In this document: one piece after another, positions 14,065 through 20,947 of the stretch | Layout: each line of letters starts with the position of its first letter | Position numbering within the stretch: position 1 is the stretch's first letter | Source: CAWDLX01 sp046728155 | Lineage (GTDB): Bacteria > Actinomycetota > Actinomycetes > Mycobacteriales > Micromonosporaceae | Direction of reading: 5' to 3' | NCBI GenBank assembly: GCA_046728155.1 | Contig: JBKPDY010000133.1 | Coordinates: forward strand, 1-20,947 | DNA length: 20,947 bases | Translations under genes and position numbers: made by a program | Notes under the pieces: generated by a model | Told to the model about the DNA's origin: nothing | The model's input: the letters and a program-made list of their open reading frames with translations, nothing else | The model's database searches: none

Positions 14065-14837
14065 CACGACTCCACAGTGGATGACCGATCGACCAGAGGC
14101 AGCGACCGTAGTCCCCGCTCCAGATGCCATTGCAGGTGGGCCGCGACCAGGCCACTGCACTCACGCCGCTGTGGTGCGGCGCTCGCATCGGCCACCCGCC
14201 AGTCACCGTCCACAAGGGAGATCATGAGGTCGATCGTGGCCGGGGCAGGACGCGTGGCGCCCGGCGGGCGGCAGTCGGGGCAGACCACGCCGCCGGCGGG
14301 TACGGCGAAGGCGGCGTGGCGACCCGGCGTGCCGCAGACGGCGCACTCGGCGAGTGCGGGGGCCCAGCCGGCAGTGGCCATCGCCCGCAAGAGGAACGCG
14401 TCGAGCACCAGAGTGCTGGCGTGTTCGGCGCTGGCGAGGGCCCGGAGTGCGCCGAGGGTCAGCTGGAACAACCGCAGCGAGGGCTCGTGCTCCACCGGGG
14501 TGAGCCGCTCGGCCGTCTCCGCGACCGCACTCGCGGCGGTGTATCTCGGGTAGTCGCGGCCGAGCTGCTTGCCGTACAACTCGATGCTCTCGGCCTGCCG
14601 GATCGTGTGCAGCGATCGGGCCGCGTTGGCTAAGTCGCCGTAGAGCTGTACGTCGATGTGGCCGAACGGCTCGAGCCGCGCCCCGAACCGGGACATGGTC
14701 CGGCGCACACCCTTCGCCGCCGCACGCACCCGGCCGTGCCGACGGGTCAACATGGTGATGATGCGGTCCGACTCGCCGAGCTTCTGTGCCCGCAGGACGA
14801 GGGCGTCATCGCGGTACAGAGGCTGTCGTACGGGCAC
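14064..14837 (-). CDS. recO: DNA repair protein RecO
   Basis: 257 aa from a GTG start with GAGG 8-9 nt upstream. RecO works with RecR (and RecF) to load RecA onto SSB-coated single-stranded DNA. The N-terminal OB-fold reads YRDDALVLRAQKLGESDRIITMLTRRHGRVRAAAKGVRR (8-46). The helical C-terminal domain holds a zinc ribbon with C165-x2-C168 and C186-x2-C189. The typical RFQLTLGALRAL-like segment precedes it. Length is normal for actinobacteria. It is 57 nt downstream of era and overlaps uppS by one base, an order shared with mycobacteria. Its last codons include the TCCACAGTGGA palindrome. Confidence 0.95.
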   Translation of the reverse strand: MPVRQPLYRDDALVLRAQKLGESDRIITMLTRRHGRVRAAAKGVRRTMSRFGARLEPFGHIDVQLYGDLANAARSLHTIRQAESIELYGKQLGRDYPRYTAASAVAETAERLTPVEHEPSLRLFQLTLGALRALASAEHASTLVLDAFLLRAMATAGWAPALAECAVCGTPGRHAAFAVPAGGVVCPDCRPPGATRPAPATIDLMISLVDGDWRVADASAAPQRRECSGLVAAHLQWHLERGLRSLPLVDRSSTVES

Positions 14838-14894
14838 CTGACCATCCTCGCAAAGGTGGCGCCGCCCGCGAACGCCAGGTCAGCGGACCCAACC

Positions 14895-15773
14895 TCAGAA
14901 TCCCAGGCGGCGCAGTTGCTTCGGGTCGCGCTGCCATTCCTTGGCGACCCGTACGTGCAGGTCGAGGTAGACCTGGGTGCCGAGCAACCCCTCGATCTCG
15001 GCTCGCGCTCTGGTACCGACATCACGCAGCCGCGTCCCGCCGGCTCCGATGACGATCGCCTTCTGGCTGGCCCGCTCGACGTAGATGTCGGCGTAGATGC
15101 GGGTCAGCGGCCGATCCTCGTCGGGGATCATCTCCTCGACGAGTACCGCGATCGAATGGGGCAGCTCCTCGCGTACACCTTCCAGCGCGGCTTCGCGGAT
15201 CAGCTCCGCGACCATGACCTGCTCCGGCTCGTCGGTGATCATGTCGTCCGGGTAGAGGCGGGGCGACTCGGGTAGGTGCGCCGACATCACGTCGACCAGC
15301 ACGTCGAGCTGATCGCCGGTCACCGCCGAAACGGGCACCACATCGGCGAAGTCGGCGAGGCCACCGACGGCCGCGAGCTGACCGGCGAGGCGGCCACTCG
15401 GCACGAGGTCCGTCTTGGTCACGACCGCGACGACGGTCGCCTTCAGGCCGGCGATCTCGCCCGTGATGAACCGGTCGCCGGGCCCGACCGCCTCGTCGGC
15501 CGGTAGGCAGACCCCGATCACGTCGACCTCGCTCCAGGTCGCCCGGACGAGGTCGTTGAGGCGCTCACCGAGCAGTGTCTTCGGCTTGTGCAGGCCGGGC
15601 GTGTCGATGAGGACGAGCTGGGTGTCGGGCCGGTGGACGACTCCACGCACGACGTGCCGGGTCGTCTGCGGCCGGGTGCTCGTGATCGCGACCTTCTGCC
15701 CGACGATCGCATTGACCAATGTGGACTTTCCCGTGTTGGGCCGGCCGATGAAGCAGGCGAACCCGGCCTTCAC
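14895..15773 (-). CDS. era: GTPase Era (16S rRNA/30S assembly)
   Basis: 292 aa from a GTG start that overlaps the upstream stop by 4 nt (GTGA). Era binds the 3' end of 16S rRNA and aids 30S maturation. G1 GRPNTGKS (10-17), the switch region RPQTTRH (34-40), G3 DTPG (57-60), G4 TKTD (119-122, in place of the common NKxD) and G5 VSA are visible. The C-terminal KH domain has YVERASQKAIVIGAGGTRL and the closing HVRVAKEWQRDPKQLRRLGF typical of Era. The TKTD variant keeps the Lys and Asp needed for guanine recognition. It lies near ybeY, another rRNA-maturation gene. Confidence 0.96.
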   Translation of the reverse strand: MKAGFACFIGRPNTGKSTLVNAIVGQKVAITSTRPQTTRHVVRGVVHRPDTQLVLIDTPGLHKPKTLLGERLNDLVRATWSEVDVIGVCLPADEAVGPGDRFITGEIAGLKATVVAVVTKTDLVPSGRLAGQLAAVGGLADFADVVPVSAVTGDQLDVLVDVMSAHLPESPRLYPDDMITDEPEQVMVAELIREAALEGVREELPHSIAVLVEEMIPDEDRPLTRIYADIYVERASQKAIVIGAGGTRLRDVGTRARAEIEGLLGTQVYLDLHVRVAKEWQRDPKQLRRLGF

Positions 15774-16099
15774 CGCACCGTCCCCACCAGGGCGCCGTCC
15801 GGTCGGGCGAGATGAACCGGCACGGTCGGGCCAAGGTCCCGCACGCTCGACAAGTCCACTGTGGAGGCTTCGGTGACCACGGCCGCTGCCTCGAGGGTGG
15901 TCGCTCCGGCGGCGGCGGCCGTGGCGACGGCGAGCTGCAGGGCGGACAGGCGCAGCGATGGCAGGTTCACGGTCGCGCCGGTGTAGGTCCGCCCGTCCCC
16001 GTCTCGTACGGCCGCTCCCTCTCGCGCGTCGACCCGCGCTCTCGCCGCGCGGGCCAGCGTCACCAGCTTCCCGTCCTCGGATGACAAGGCGTCAGGCAT
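15770..16099 (-). CDS. Degenerate cytidine-deaminase-like protein lacking zinc ligands
   Basis: 109 aa from the ATG at 16099, which overlaps the end of the CBS-domain gene by 8 nt. The pattern of a cytidine deaminase is visible: GAAVRDGDGRTYTGATVNLPSLRLSALQLAVATAAAAG (28-65) parallels GAAV..DG..Y.G.NVEN.SY...CAE..A...A...G. The catalytic CAE (or HAE) is replaced by ALQ (53-55). No PCxxC follows, and the protein contains no cysteine at all and only one histidine. A deaminase reaction of the normal zinc type is therefore not expected. Mycobacteria have a small conserved protein (Rv2365c) at the same place beside era, so a retained non-catalytic role is likely. It is coupled to era by GTGA. Confidence 0.75.
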   Translation of the reverse strand: MPDALSSEDGKLVTLARAARARVDAREGAAVRDGDGRTYTGATVNLPSLRLSALQLAVATAAAAGATTLEAAAVVTEASTVDLSSVRDLGPTVPVHLARPDGALVGTVR

Positions 16100-17438
16100 C
16101 GGCGGTCTGCCTCTCCGGCGTTTGCCCGGCGCGCGGTGCATCGTCGCCGGCGTCGTGCCGGGTGACGAGGACGGTGTCTATCCGGTTGCGCCGGCCGGTC
16201 GTCCCCTCGGCCTCCAGACGCAGGTCGTCCACGGTCGCCGCGGCGCCGGGGATGGGGACGCGGCCGAGCGCCTGAGCGAGCAGTCCGGCGACCGTCTCGA
16301 CGTCGTCGGTCTCCAGCTCTACCCCGAAGAGCTCGCCGAGGTCTTCGACCGGAAGGCGGGCCGACACCCGTACGGTGTCGGCGTCGATGCGCTGGACGGG
16401 CGGGCGCTCGATGTCGTACTCGTCGGTGATCTCGCCGACGATCTCCTCGAGGATGTCCTCGATCGTGACCAGTCCGGCCGTGCCGCCGTACTCGTCCACG
16501 ACGATCGCCATGTGCGTACGGGCGGCCTGCATCTCCTTGAGCAGCTCGTCGACGTGCTTGGACTCGGGTACATACGTGGCGGGACGCATCACCTCGCCTA
16601 CGGTCAACTCGCTGGACCCCGACTGAGCCTCCCGCGCCGGGCCGCGCTCGGCTGAGGCGGCTTGTGCCCGCTGTACGAGGTCCTTGAGGTAGACGACGCC
16701 CAGTACATCGTCGATCGACTCGCCGATCACGGGCAGCCGGGAGAAGCCCGAGCGGAGGGCGAGGTTGAGGGCCTGCGCGGCCGACTTCCCCTTCTCGATG
16801 ACCACCATCTCGGTACGGGGAACCATGACCTCGCGGGCGATCGTGTCGCCGAGCGCGAAGACCGAGTGGATCATGTCGCGTTCGTCGTGCTCAACGACCC
16901 CCCGCTGCTCGGCGAGGTCGACGAGCTCGCGCAGCTCGACCTGGGTGGCGAACGGCCCGTACCGGAATCCCTTCCCAGGTGTGAAGGCGTTTCCGATCCG
17001 GATGAGCAACGAGGCCAGCGGGCCGAGCGCCCGGCCGAGCCAGAGCACCGGCGGCGCGGCGACTCGCCCGACGGCGTACGCGTGTTGCCGGCCGACCGTA
17101 CGCGGGCCGACACCCACGACCACGAAGCTGACCACGGTCATGGTGCCCGCGGCAGCCAGCACCGCCAGCCAACCGGATTCGATTCCCGTGATGAAGACGA
17201 GCGCGACCAGTGTCGTCGCGGTCAGCTCGCACAACAGCCGCAGCAGCAACAGGAGGTTGGTGTAACGCGGCGCGTCCGAAGCGATCTGCTGCAACGCCCG
17301 GGCACCACGCACGCGCTCCCGGGCGAGCTCACCGGCCCGGGCGGGCGAGACCGTGGAGATGGCGGAGTCCGACGCGGCGAAGAAGCCGGCCAGCACGACC
17401 AGACCGAGCGCGATCAGGAGCAGGGTTGTGTCATTCAC
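16092..17438 (-). CDS. CNNM/CorC-type membrane protein with CBS pair (hemolysin C family)
   Basis: 448 aa from the GTG at 17438, 5 nt after the ybeY stop; a GTG at 17468 inside ybeY is possible but less natural. An N-terminal membrane domain with about four helices (1-21, 62-86, 90-111, 128-149) contains FFAASDSAIST. It is followed by the ELRELVDLAEQRGVVEHDERDMIHSVFAL linker (168-196), CBS1 (about 204-256, VMVPRTEM) and CBS2 (about 283-338, VDEYGGTAGLVTIEDILEEIVGEI). The CorC_HlyC domain is near 350-430. The family binds adenosine nucleotides and is tied to Mg2+/Co2+ transport. The same gene stands between ybeY and era in mycobacteria (Rv2366c). Confidence 0.9.
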   Translation of the reverse strand: MNDTTLLLIALGLVVLAGFFAASDSAISTVSPARAGELARERVRGARALQQIASDAPRYTNLLLLLRLLCELTATTLVALVFITGIESGWLAVLAAAGTMTVVSFVVVGVGPRTVGRQHAYAVGRVAAPPVLWLGRALGPLASLLIRIGNAFTPGKGFRYGPFATQVELRELVDLAEQRGVVEHDERDMIHSVFALGDTIAREVMVPRTEMVVIEKGKSAAQALNLALRSGFSRLPVIGESIDDVLGVVYLKDLVQRAQAASAERGPAREAQSGSSELTVGEVMRPATYVPESKHVDELLKEMQAARTHMAIVVDEYGGTAGLVTIEDILEEIVGEITDEYDIERPPVQRIDADTVRVSARLPVEDLGELFGVELETDDVETVAGLLAQALGRVPIPGAAATVDDLRLEAEGTTGRRNRIDTVLVTRHDAGDDAPRAGQTPERQTADA

Positions 17439-17443
17439 CGCGG

Positions 17444-17911
17444 TCAGTGTCCCCGGGCGGCTCGCCACCCGTCGAGGAGTTTCGCCTGCAGCGAGAACAT
17501 CTCCCTCTCCTCGTCGGGTTCGCCGTGGTCGTACCCGAGCAGGTGCAGCACGCCGTGCACGGTGAGCATGTGCAACTCATCGGCGGTGGAGTGGCCGGCG
17601 ACCAGCGCCTGCTGCGTCGCCACCTCCGGACACAGCACCACGTCGCCGAGTAGAGTGGGCTCCCCGCCGACCACCTCGTTGGGACCCGGATCGATTGTGC
17701 CCTCCTCCATCGGAAACGCGAGCACGTCGGTCGGGCCGTCCCCACCCATCCAGCGGTGGTTCAGCTCCGCCATGTACGCGATGTCGACGAGCAGGATGGA
17801 GAGCTCGGCGAGCGGGTTGACCCCCATCTCGTCGAGGGCGTAGCGGGCGCACTCCAGCACGGCGTCGGTGTCGACGTCGACGCCCGACTCGTTGGCTAGC
17901 TCGATGGACAC
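17444..17911 (-). CDS. ybeY: Endoribonuclease YbeY (rRNA maturation factor)
   Basis: 155 aa from the GTG at 17911, with GGAGG 8 nt upstream. The longer open frame upstream overlaps phoH and is Pro/Gly/Arg-rich, so it is rejected. The zinc-binding motif is complete: HGVLHLLGYDH, with H119, H123 and H129, followed by EPDEEREMFSLQ. The earlier TDVLAFPMEEG (61-71) and LLGDVVLCPEVA (88-99) are also family hallmarks. YbeY processes the 3' end of 16S rRNA and joins ribosome quality control. It lies 14 nt after phoH and 5 nt before the CBS-domain gene, consistent with one transcript. Confidence 0.96.
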   Translation of the reverse strand: MSIELANESGVDVDTDAVLECARYALDEMGVNPLAELSILLVDIAYMAELNHRWMGGDGPTDVLAFPMEEGTIDPGPNEVVGGEPTLLGDVVLCPEVATQQALVAGHSTADELHMLTVHGVLHLLGYDHGEPDEEREMFSLQAKLLDGWRAARGH

Positions 17912-17925
17912 GACGGAATCCTCCG

Positions 17926-19017
17926 CTAACGGCGGCGGGCCGGTCGCCCCTGGTGCGGGCGGCCCGGCACGGATCGTACGGCGGCGGGGGCCCCCCGGGT
18001 CGGCTCGACCACCTGGGTCGCGTCCCACCGCTCGTAAGCATCGACGATGTCGGTCACCAGCTGGTGGCGGACCACGTCCGCGCTGGTGAGCTGGGCGAAA
18101 TGGACATCGTCCAGGCCATGGAGGATCTCCCGGACGACCCGCAGGCCGCTGCGGGTTCCCCCGGGCAGGTCGACCTGGGTAATGTCGCCGGTGACGACGA
18201 TCTTGGAGCCGAAGCCGAGCCGGGTGAGGAACATCTTCATCTGTTCGGGAGTGGTGTTCTGCGCCTCGTCGAGGATGATGAACGCGTCGTTGAGGGTCCG
18301 GCCGCGCATGTAAGCCAGTGGCGCGACCTCGATCGTCCCGTTGGTCATCAGGCGCGGTATCGAGTCGGGGTCGATCATGTCGTGGAGCGCGTCGTAGAGC
18401 GGGCGCAGGTACGGGTCGATCTTCTCGAAGAGGGTCCCGGGCAGGAAGCCCAGCCGCTCGCCGGCCTCCACGGCCGGACGGGTGAGGATGATCCGGTTGA
18501 CCTGCTTCGCCTGCAGTGCCTGAACCGCCTTGGCCATCGCCAGGTACGTCTTGCCCGTACCGGCCGGGCCGATCCCGAACACGACAGTGTTCGCGTCGAT
18601 GGCGTCGACGTAACGCTTCTGGCCCAGCGTCTTGGGACGGATGGTGCGGCCACGACGGGACAGGATGTTGAGCGTGAGTACCTCGGCGGGCCGTTCGGCG
18701 GTGCCCTGTTCAAGCATGCCGACGGTGCGTCGGACGGCGTCTGCGGTCAGTGTTTCGCCCTTCTCGACCAGTTCCAGGAGCTCGGCGAAGATTCGTTCGG
18801 CCAGCGCGTTGTCGGCTGGTCCGCCGGAGATGGTGATCTCGTTGCCGCGTACGTGCACATCGCTCGCGACGGCTCGCTCGACCAACTTGAGAATTTCGTC
18901 GTTGGAGCCGAGCAGGCTCACCATCTTCTGCGGATCGGACACGACGATCTTGGTTTGCACTGACGTGGCAGTCGGACTCGGCGCCGCTGTCTGCGCGATG
19001 CGGGCACTATCGGTCAT
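17926..19017 (-). CDS. phoH: PhoH-like ATPase / predicted RNA-associated AAA protein
   Basis: 363 aa. An N-terminal KH-like RNA-binding region covers about 22-100. The P-loop ATPase domain has Walker A GPAGTGKT (150-157) and Walker B FIILDEAQNTT (246-256). It also shows ILTRPAVEAGERLGFLPG (177-194), VAPLAYMRGRTLNDA (231-245) and TGDITQVDLPGG, all typical of PhoH. The C-terminal tail is Arg/Pro-rich and probably disordered. The ATG at 19017 has no clear SD; a small upstream ORF with a strong SD overlaps it, suggesting coupled translation. First gene of the phoH-ybeY-era-recO-uppS operon. Function in the cell is RNA-related but not settled. Confidence 0.93.
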   Translation of the reverse strand: MTDSARIAQTAAPSPTATSVQTKIVVSDPQKMVSLLGSNDEILKLVERAVASDVHVRGNEITISGGPADNALAERIFAELLELVEKGETLTADAVRRTVGMLEQGTAERPAEVLTLNILSRRGRTIRPKTLGQKRYVDAIDANTVVFGIGPAGTGKTYLAMAKAVQALQAKQVNRIILTRPAVEAGERLGFLPGTLFEKIDPYLRPLYDALHDMIDPDSIPRLMTNGTIEVAPLAYMRGRTLNDAFIILDEAQNTTPEQMKMFLTRLGFGSKIVVTGDITQVDLPGGTRSGLRVVREILHGLDDVHFAQLTSADVVRHQLVTDIVDAYERWDATQVVEPTRGAPAAVRSVPGRPHQGRPARRR

Positions 19018-19066
19018 AAGTCGGCCGCGCGGCCTGGGCCACCTGCTCTCCGCTCTCGTGGATCAT
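19007..19066 (-). CDS. Possible 19-aa leader ORF overlapping the phoH start
   Basis: ATG at 19066 is preceded by GGGAGGGG, 9 nt away, the best SD in this region. The frame reads MIHESGEQVAQAARPTYDR and stops at TAG, 11 nt inside phoH in another frame. phoH itself lacks a visible SD, so ribosomes finishing this ORF may reinitiate at phoH. It could be chance; no homologue is known to me. Confidence 0.35.
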   Translation of the reverse strand: MIHESGEQVAQAARPTYDR

Positions 19067-19083
19067 GAATCTTCGCCCCTCCC

Positions 19084-19089
19084 ATGCTA
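19084..19089 (-). promoter_or_regulatory. Possible -10 element (TAGCAT) of the phoH operon
   Basis: On the minus strand TAGCAT fits TANNNT. Its start point would fall just upstream of the leader ORF's SD and about 60 nt before phoH. No convincing -35 is seen. Confidence 0.3.
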
Positions 19090-19167
19090 GCTGAGTTCCT
19101 GGCCGGCGCCTCGGCTCGTTCGGGCAGTGACTCCCGGGCACGGTGCCGGCAGCGGCGTGACTATCCA

Positions 19168-19190
19168 TCACCCAGCCGCTGAGGCGGTGA
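19168..19190 (-). terminator. Hairpin between the serine hydrolase gene and the phoH operon
   Basis: TCACC and GGTGA arms with inner GCC/GGC pairing and a small bulge lie about 55 nt past the hydrolase stop. It could end the glutaredoxin-hydrolase transcript before the phoH promoter. There is no T tract. Confidence 0.3.
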
Positions 19191-19244
19191 CGAACCCGCG
19201 CACAGTTCGGCAACAGTGACAGCCAGGCCGTTGTGCTCCACGTC

Positions 19245-20618
19245 TCATGGGTTGCTGGCGGGGATGCGGTCGAATGTCTCCTGTGTCCGGGTGACCCGAT
19301 AGGTCGCCCAGTGCATCTCGACCACGGCACCCGTCTGCGGATCGCGGGTGAGTCGCAGCAGCTCACCCGCCTCTCGACCGGACACCACCCGGAGCAGGTC
19401 GGCGGAGATCACCTCGAAGACGGCCGGTGGCCGTCCGGGCGGATCATTCGCCCCGCGGGCCTGAAGCGCCCCAGCCCGCCACGAGAAGACATACGGCATA
19501 CCCTCGCTGAACCAGGGGCCGAGGACCGACCGGTACGCTGCCGGTGCCGGCTCCCCCGGGGTCCAGACCTCCACGTCGGCCGGGTCCTCCGTGGCCGCCG
19601 TCTCGAGCAGCCGGTGCACCAGTTCGACGGTCGCGACCGCGGTGCCGGACGAGCCCAGTACCGCGGCTCCGAGCGCCTTGGGAGACCCCTCGCCACGCCG
19701 TCCGTACACCCCGGCGAGGAAGCCCGGCATCGCTCCATCGTGTCCTACGTGGACGATGCGATCCGGCTTGGCGATGAGTATGAGGCCGAGTCCGAAGCCG
19801 GCCTCCCATGCCTGTTCGTCGGTCAGGGTCACCGGCCACCGCATCTCGTCCAATGTGGATGGCTTGAGGACACTGGCGGCTGGGTCCACTGTGGCCGGAT
19901 CGGCCAGGAACGCCGCCCACCGGGCCAGGTCGGCGGCGGTGGCCCAGAGCTGTCCGGCCGGCGCGACCGCACCGGAGTCGATCGGCGGCTCGGGACGGAC
20001 ATGGTCGGAGTACGCGTCGACCAGGTAGCCGGTGGCCGCCCGTTCGTCAGGCTCGGTACGCACGTCGTGCAGGCCCAGCGGCCGCAGTACCCGATCGGAG
20101 ACGACCTCGGCCCACGTACCTCCCCGCAGCCGGGCCAGCATGTGGCCGAGAATCGCGAACCCCACGTTCGAGTAGTGATAGCGCCTCGCCGTCGGCAGCA
20201 CTTGCTCGATCTTGTCCAGATCGGCGAAGAAGGCCCGCACGTCCGGAGCGTCCAGCGTGTCCCATATATCGCCGAAAGGTTCCCGCTGGATGCCGGACGT
20301 GTGGGAGAGCAGGCGACGGATCGTCAGCCCGCCGTGAGCCGTCCCCGGCAGATGACTCGAGATCGGGTCGTCCAGGTCGAGCAGGCCGTCGTCCCGGCAC
20401 TGCAGGACGGCGACGGCGGTGAACGTCTTGGTCACGGATCCGATCCGGAACAGGGTCCGCTCCGACAGCGGGACATCGGTCCCCGAGGTTCCCACCTGGA
20501 ATGTCCATAGCGGACGGTCGGCGCGGTGCAACGCGACCGAGACGGCGGGCACCCGCGCCTCGGCCTGCATGGTGCGGACCAGCCGTTGCAGCTTCGTCGA
20601 CACATCGGTTACCGACAC
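19245..20618 (-). CDS. Serine hydrolase of the class C beta-lactamase / penicillin-binding family
   Basis: 457 aa from a GTG start 3 nt after the upstream stop. The three active-site motifs are present: SVTK (S61, K64), YSN (149-151) and HVGHDG (290-295), the last replacing the KTG of true beta-lactamases as in esterases and D-aminopeptidases of this family. LLSHTSGI (104-111) and RPLGLHD (179-185) are typical secondary blocks. There is no signal peptide, so it is probably cytosolic, which disfavours a role in drug resistance. The last ~110 residues form an extra domain (from about WTPGEPAP), often seen in family members. The substrate may be a peptide or an ester. It is cotranscribed with a glutaredoxin-like gene. 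Confidence 0.88.
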   Translation of the reverse strand: MSVTDVSTKLQRLVRTMQAEARVPAVSVALHRADRPLWTFQVGTSGTDVPLSERTLFRIGSVTKTFTAVAVLQCRDDGLLDLDDPISSHLPGTAHGGLTIRRLLSHTSGIQREPFGDIWDTLDAPDVRAFFADLDKIEQVLPTARRYHYSNVGFAILGHMLARLRGGTWAEVVSDRVLRPLGLHDVRTEPDERAATGYLVDAYSDHVRPEPPIDSGAVAPAGQLWATAADLARWAAFLADPATVDPAASVLKPSTLDEMRWPVTLTDEQAWEAGFGLGLILIAKPDRIVHVGHDGAMPGFLAGVYGRRGEGSPKALGAAVLGSSGTAVATVELVHRLLETAATEDPADVEVWTPGEPAPAAYRSVLGPWFSEGMPYVFSWRAGALQARGANDPPGRPPAVFEVISADLLRVVSGREAGELLRLTRDPQTGAVVEMHWATYRVTRTQETFDRIPASNP

Positions 20619-20621
20619 TTG

Positions 20622-20870
20622 TCAACCATCCTTCCGCAGATCGCGCAGCAGCCGGTCCTCCTCGACCCGCCAGTATCCGTGCTCCCTGCCGTCGAGCAGG
20701 ATCACCGGCACCCGGTCCCAGTACTCCTCGAGTAGATCCGGGTCGGAGTCGACATCTGCCTCCTGCCAGCCGACGCCGGCCCGCTCGGCCACGCGGGCGA
20801 TCGCCTCCTTGGCTACATCGCAGAGATGACACTCGGCTCGCGTGATCAGCGTCAGCCGTATGGCTGTCAC
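20622..20870 (-). CDS. Small glutaredoxin-like protein (DUF836 type)
   Basis: 82 aa with a thioredoxin-fold pattern: IRLTLITRAECHLCDVAKEAI (redox motif C14-H-L-C17), VDSDPDLLEEYWDRVPVILLDGRE with the cis-Pro at VPV, and a short helical end. This matches the small glutaredoxin-like proteins common in actinobacteria. The partner is unknown; mycothiol- or thioredoxin-linked reduction is possible. The GTG start has GGAGGCGAG about 9 nt upstream, supplied by repeat copy C. The repeat is in frame with the gene and open to the window edge, so a longer annotated N-terminus (…EPTASEHRRA…) could appear; I regard it as spurious. It lies 3 nt upstream of the hydrolase gene. Confidence 0.85.
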   Translation of the reverse strand: MTAIRLTLITRAECHLCDVAKEAIARVAERAGVGWQEADVDSDPDLLEEYWDRVPVILLDGREHGYWRVEEDRLLRDLRKDG

Positions 20871-20947
20871 GTCGCCTCGCCTCCGCGCTCGCTCCGCTCC
20901 TTGGGCCTGACGGGCCCTGCGATGCTCACTCGCTGTCGGCTCGGTCA
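20871..20947 (-). repeat. Intergenic repeat copy C (partial, right edge)
   Basis: On the minus strand it holds GAGCCGACAGCGAGTGAGCA and GAGCGCGGAGGCGAG, as in copy A. It lacks the internal CGTCTTCGTGGGGTGGCAG module. It ends at the GTG of the glutaredoxin-like gene and supplies its SD. It continues beyond the window. Confidence 0.8.

Noticed and set aside
19245..20618. Antibiotic-resistance beta-lactamase
   Set aside because: There is no signal peptide, and the third motif is HxG rather than KTG; better described as a general serine hydrolase.

Overview
The window is high-GC actinobacterial chromosome, probably from a Micromonosporaceae relative. This rests on composition, GTG/TTG starts, the gene content and a recurrent intergenic repeat; no rRNA or other phylogenetic marker is present. 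It is dense with housekeeping genes. I see no tRNA, rRNA, CRISPR array, phage gene, insertion sequence or obvious defence system.

Left part (1-4700): a 53-bp tandem repeat abuts the stop codon of an AI-2E-family membrane protein (minus). Then come an orphan GroES-like protein (plus) and a PrsW-family membrane protease (minus). A divergent SmtB/ArsR-type zinc-sensor repressor (plus) follows, then an unrecognised two-helix membrane protein (plus). A Fur/Zur-like palindrome lies between the protease and repressor genes. Middle left (4702-6669): a long FadE-type acyl-CoA dehydrogenase (minus).

Middle (6880-12252): a thiamine locus. On the minus strand a TPP riboswitch leads thiO-thiS-thiG-cytX-thiD, covering thiazole formation, uptake of a pyrimidine precursor and HMP(-P) phosphorylation. 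thiE (plus) diverges from the same promoter region and joins the two halves. thiC and thiL are not in the window. Two gaps inside the operon hold copies of a repeat that ends in a Shine-Dalgarno sequence; a third copy is at the right edge of the window.

Right part (12308-19017): a tightly packed minus-strand operon, phoH-ybeY-corC-like-(cytidine-deaminase-like)-era-recO-uppS-secreted EEP-fold nuclease, joining RNA maturation, ribosome assembly, recombination repair and lipid-carrier synthesis. The core order matches the mycobacterial phoH1-era-recO-uppS region, where smtB and zur lie close by. Here smtB is about 9 kb away and zur is not seen. Far right (19245-20870): a serine beta-lactamase-like hydrolase directly downstream of a small glutaredoxin-like gene.

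The most unusual signals are at DNA level: the SD-bearing intergenic repeat with a small coupled ORF, an over-represented 11-bp palindrome (TCCACWGTGGA) that uses rare codons inside genes, a switchable SD hairpin after the riboswitch, and a leader ORF overlapping the phoH start. I found no clearly new multi-gene system.
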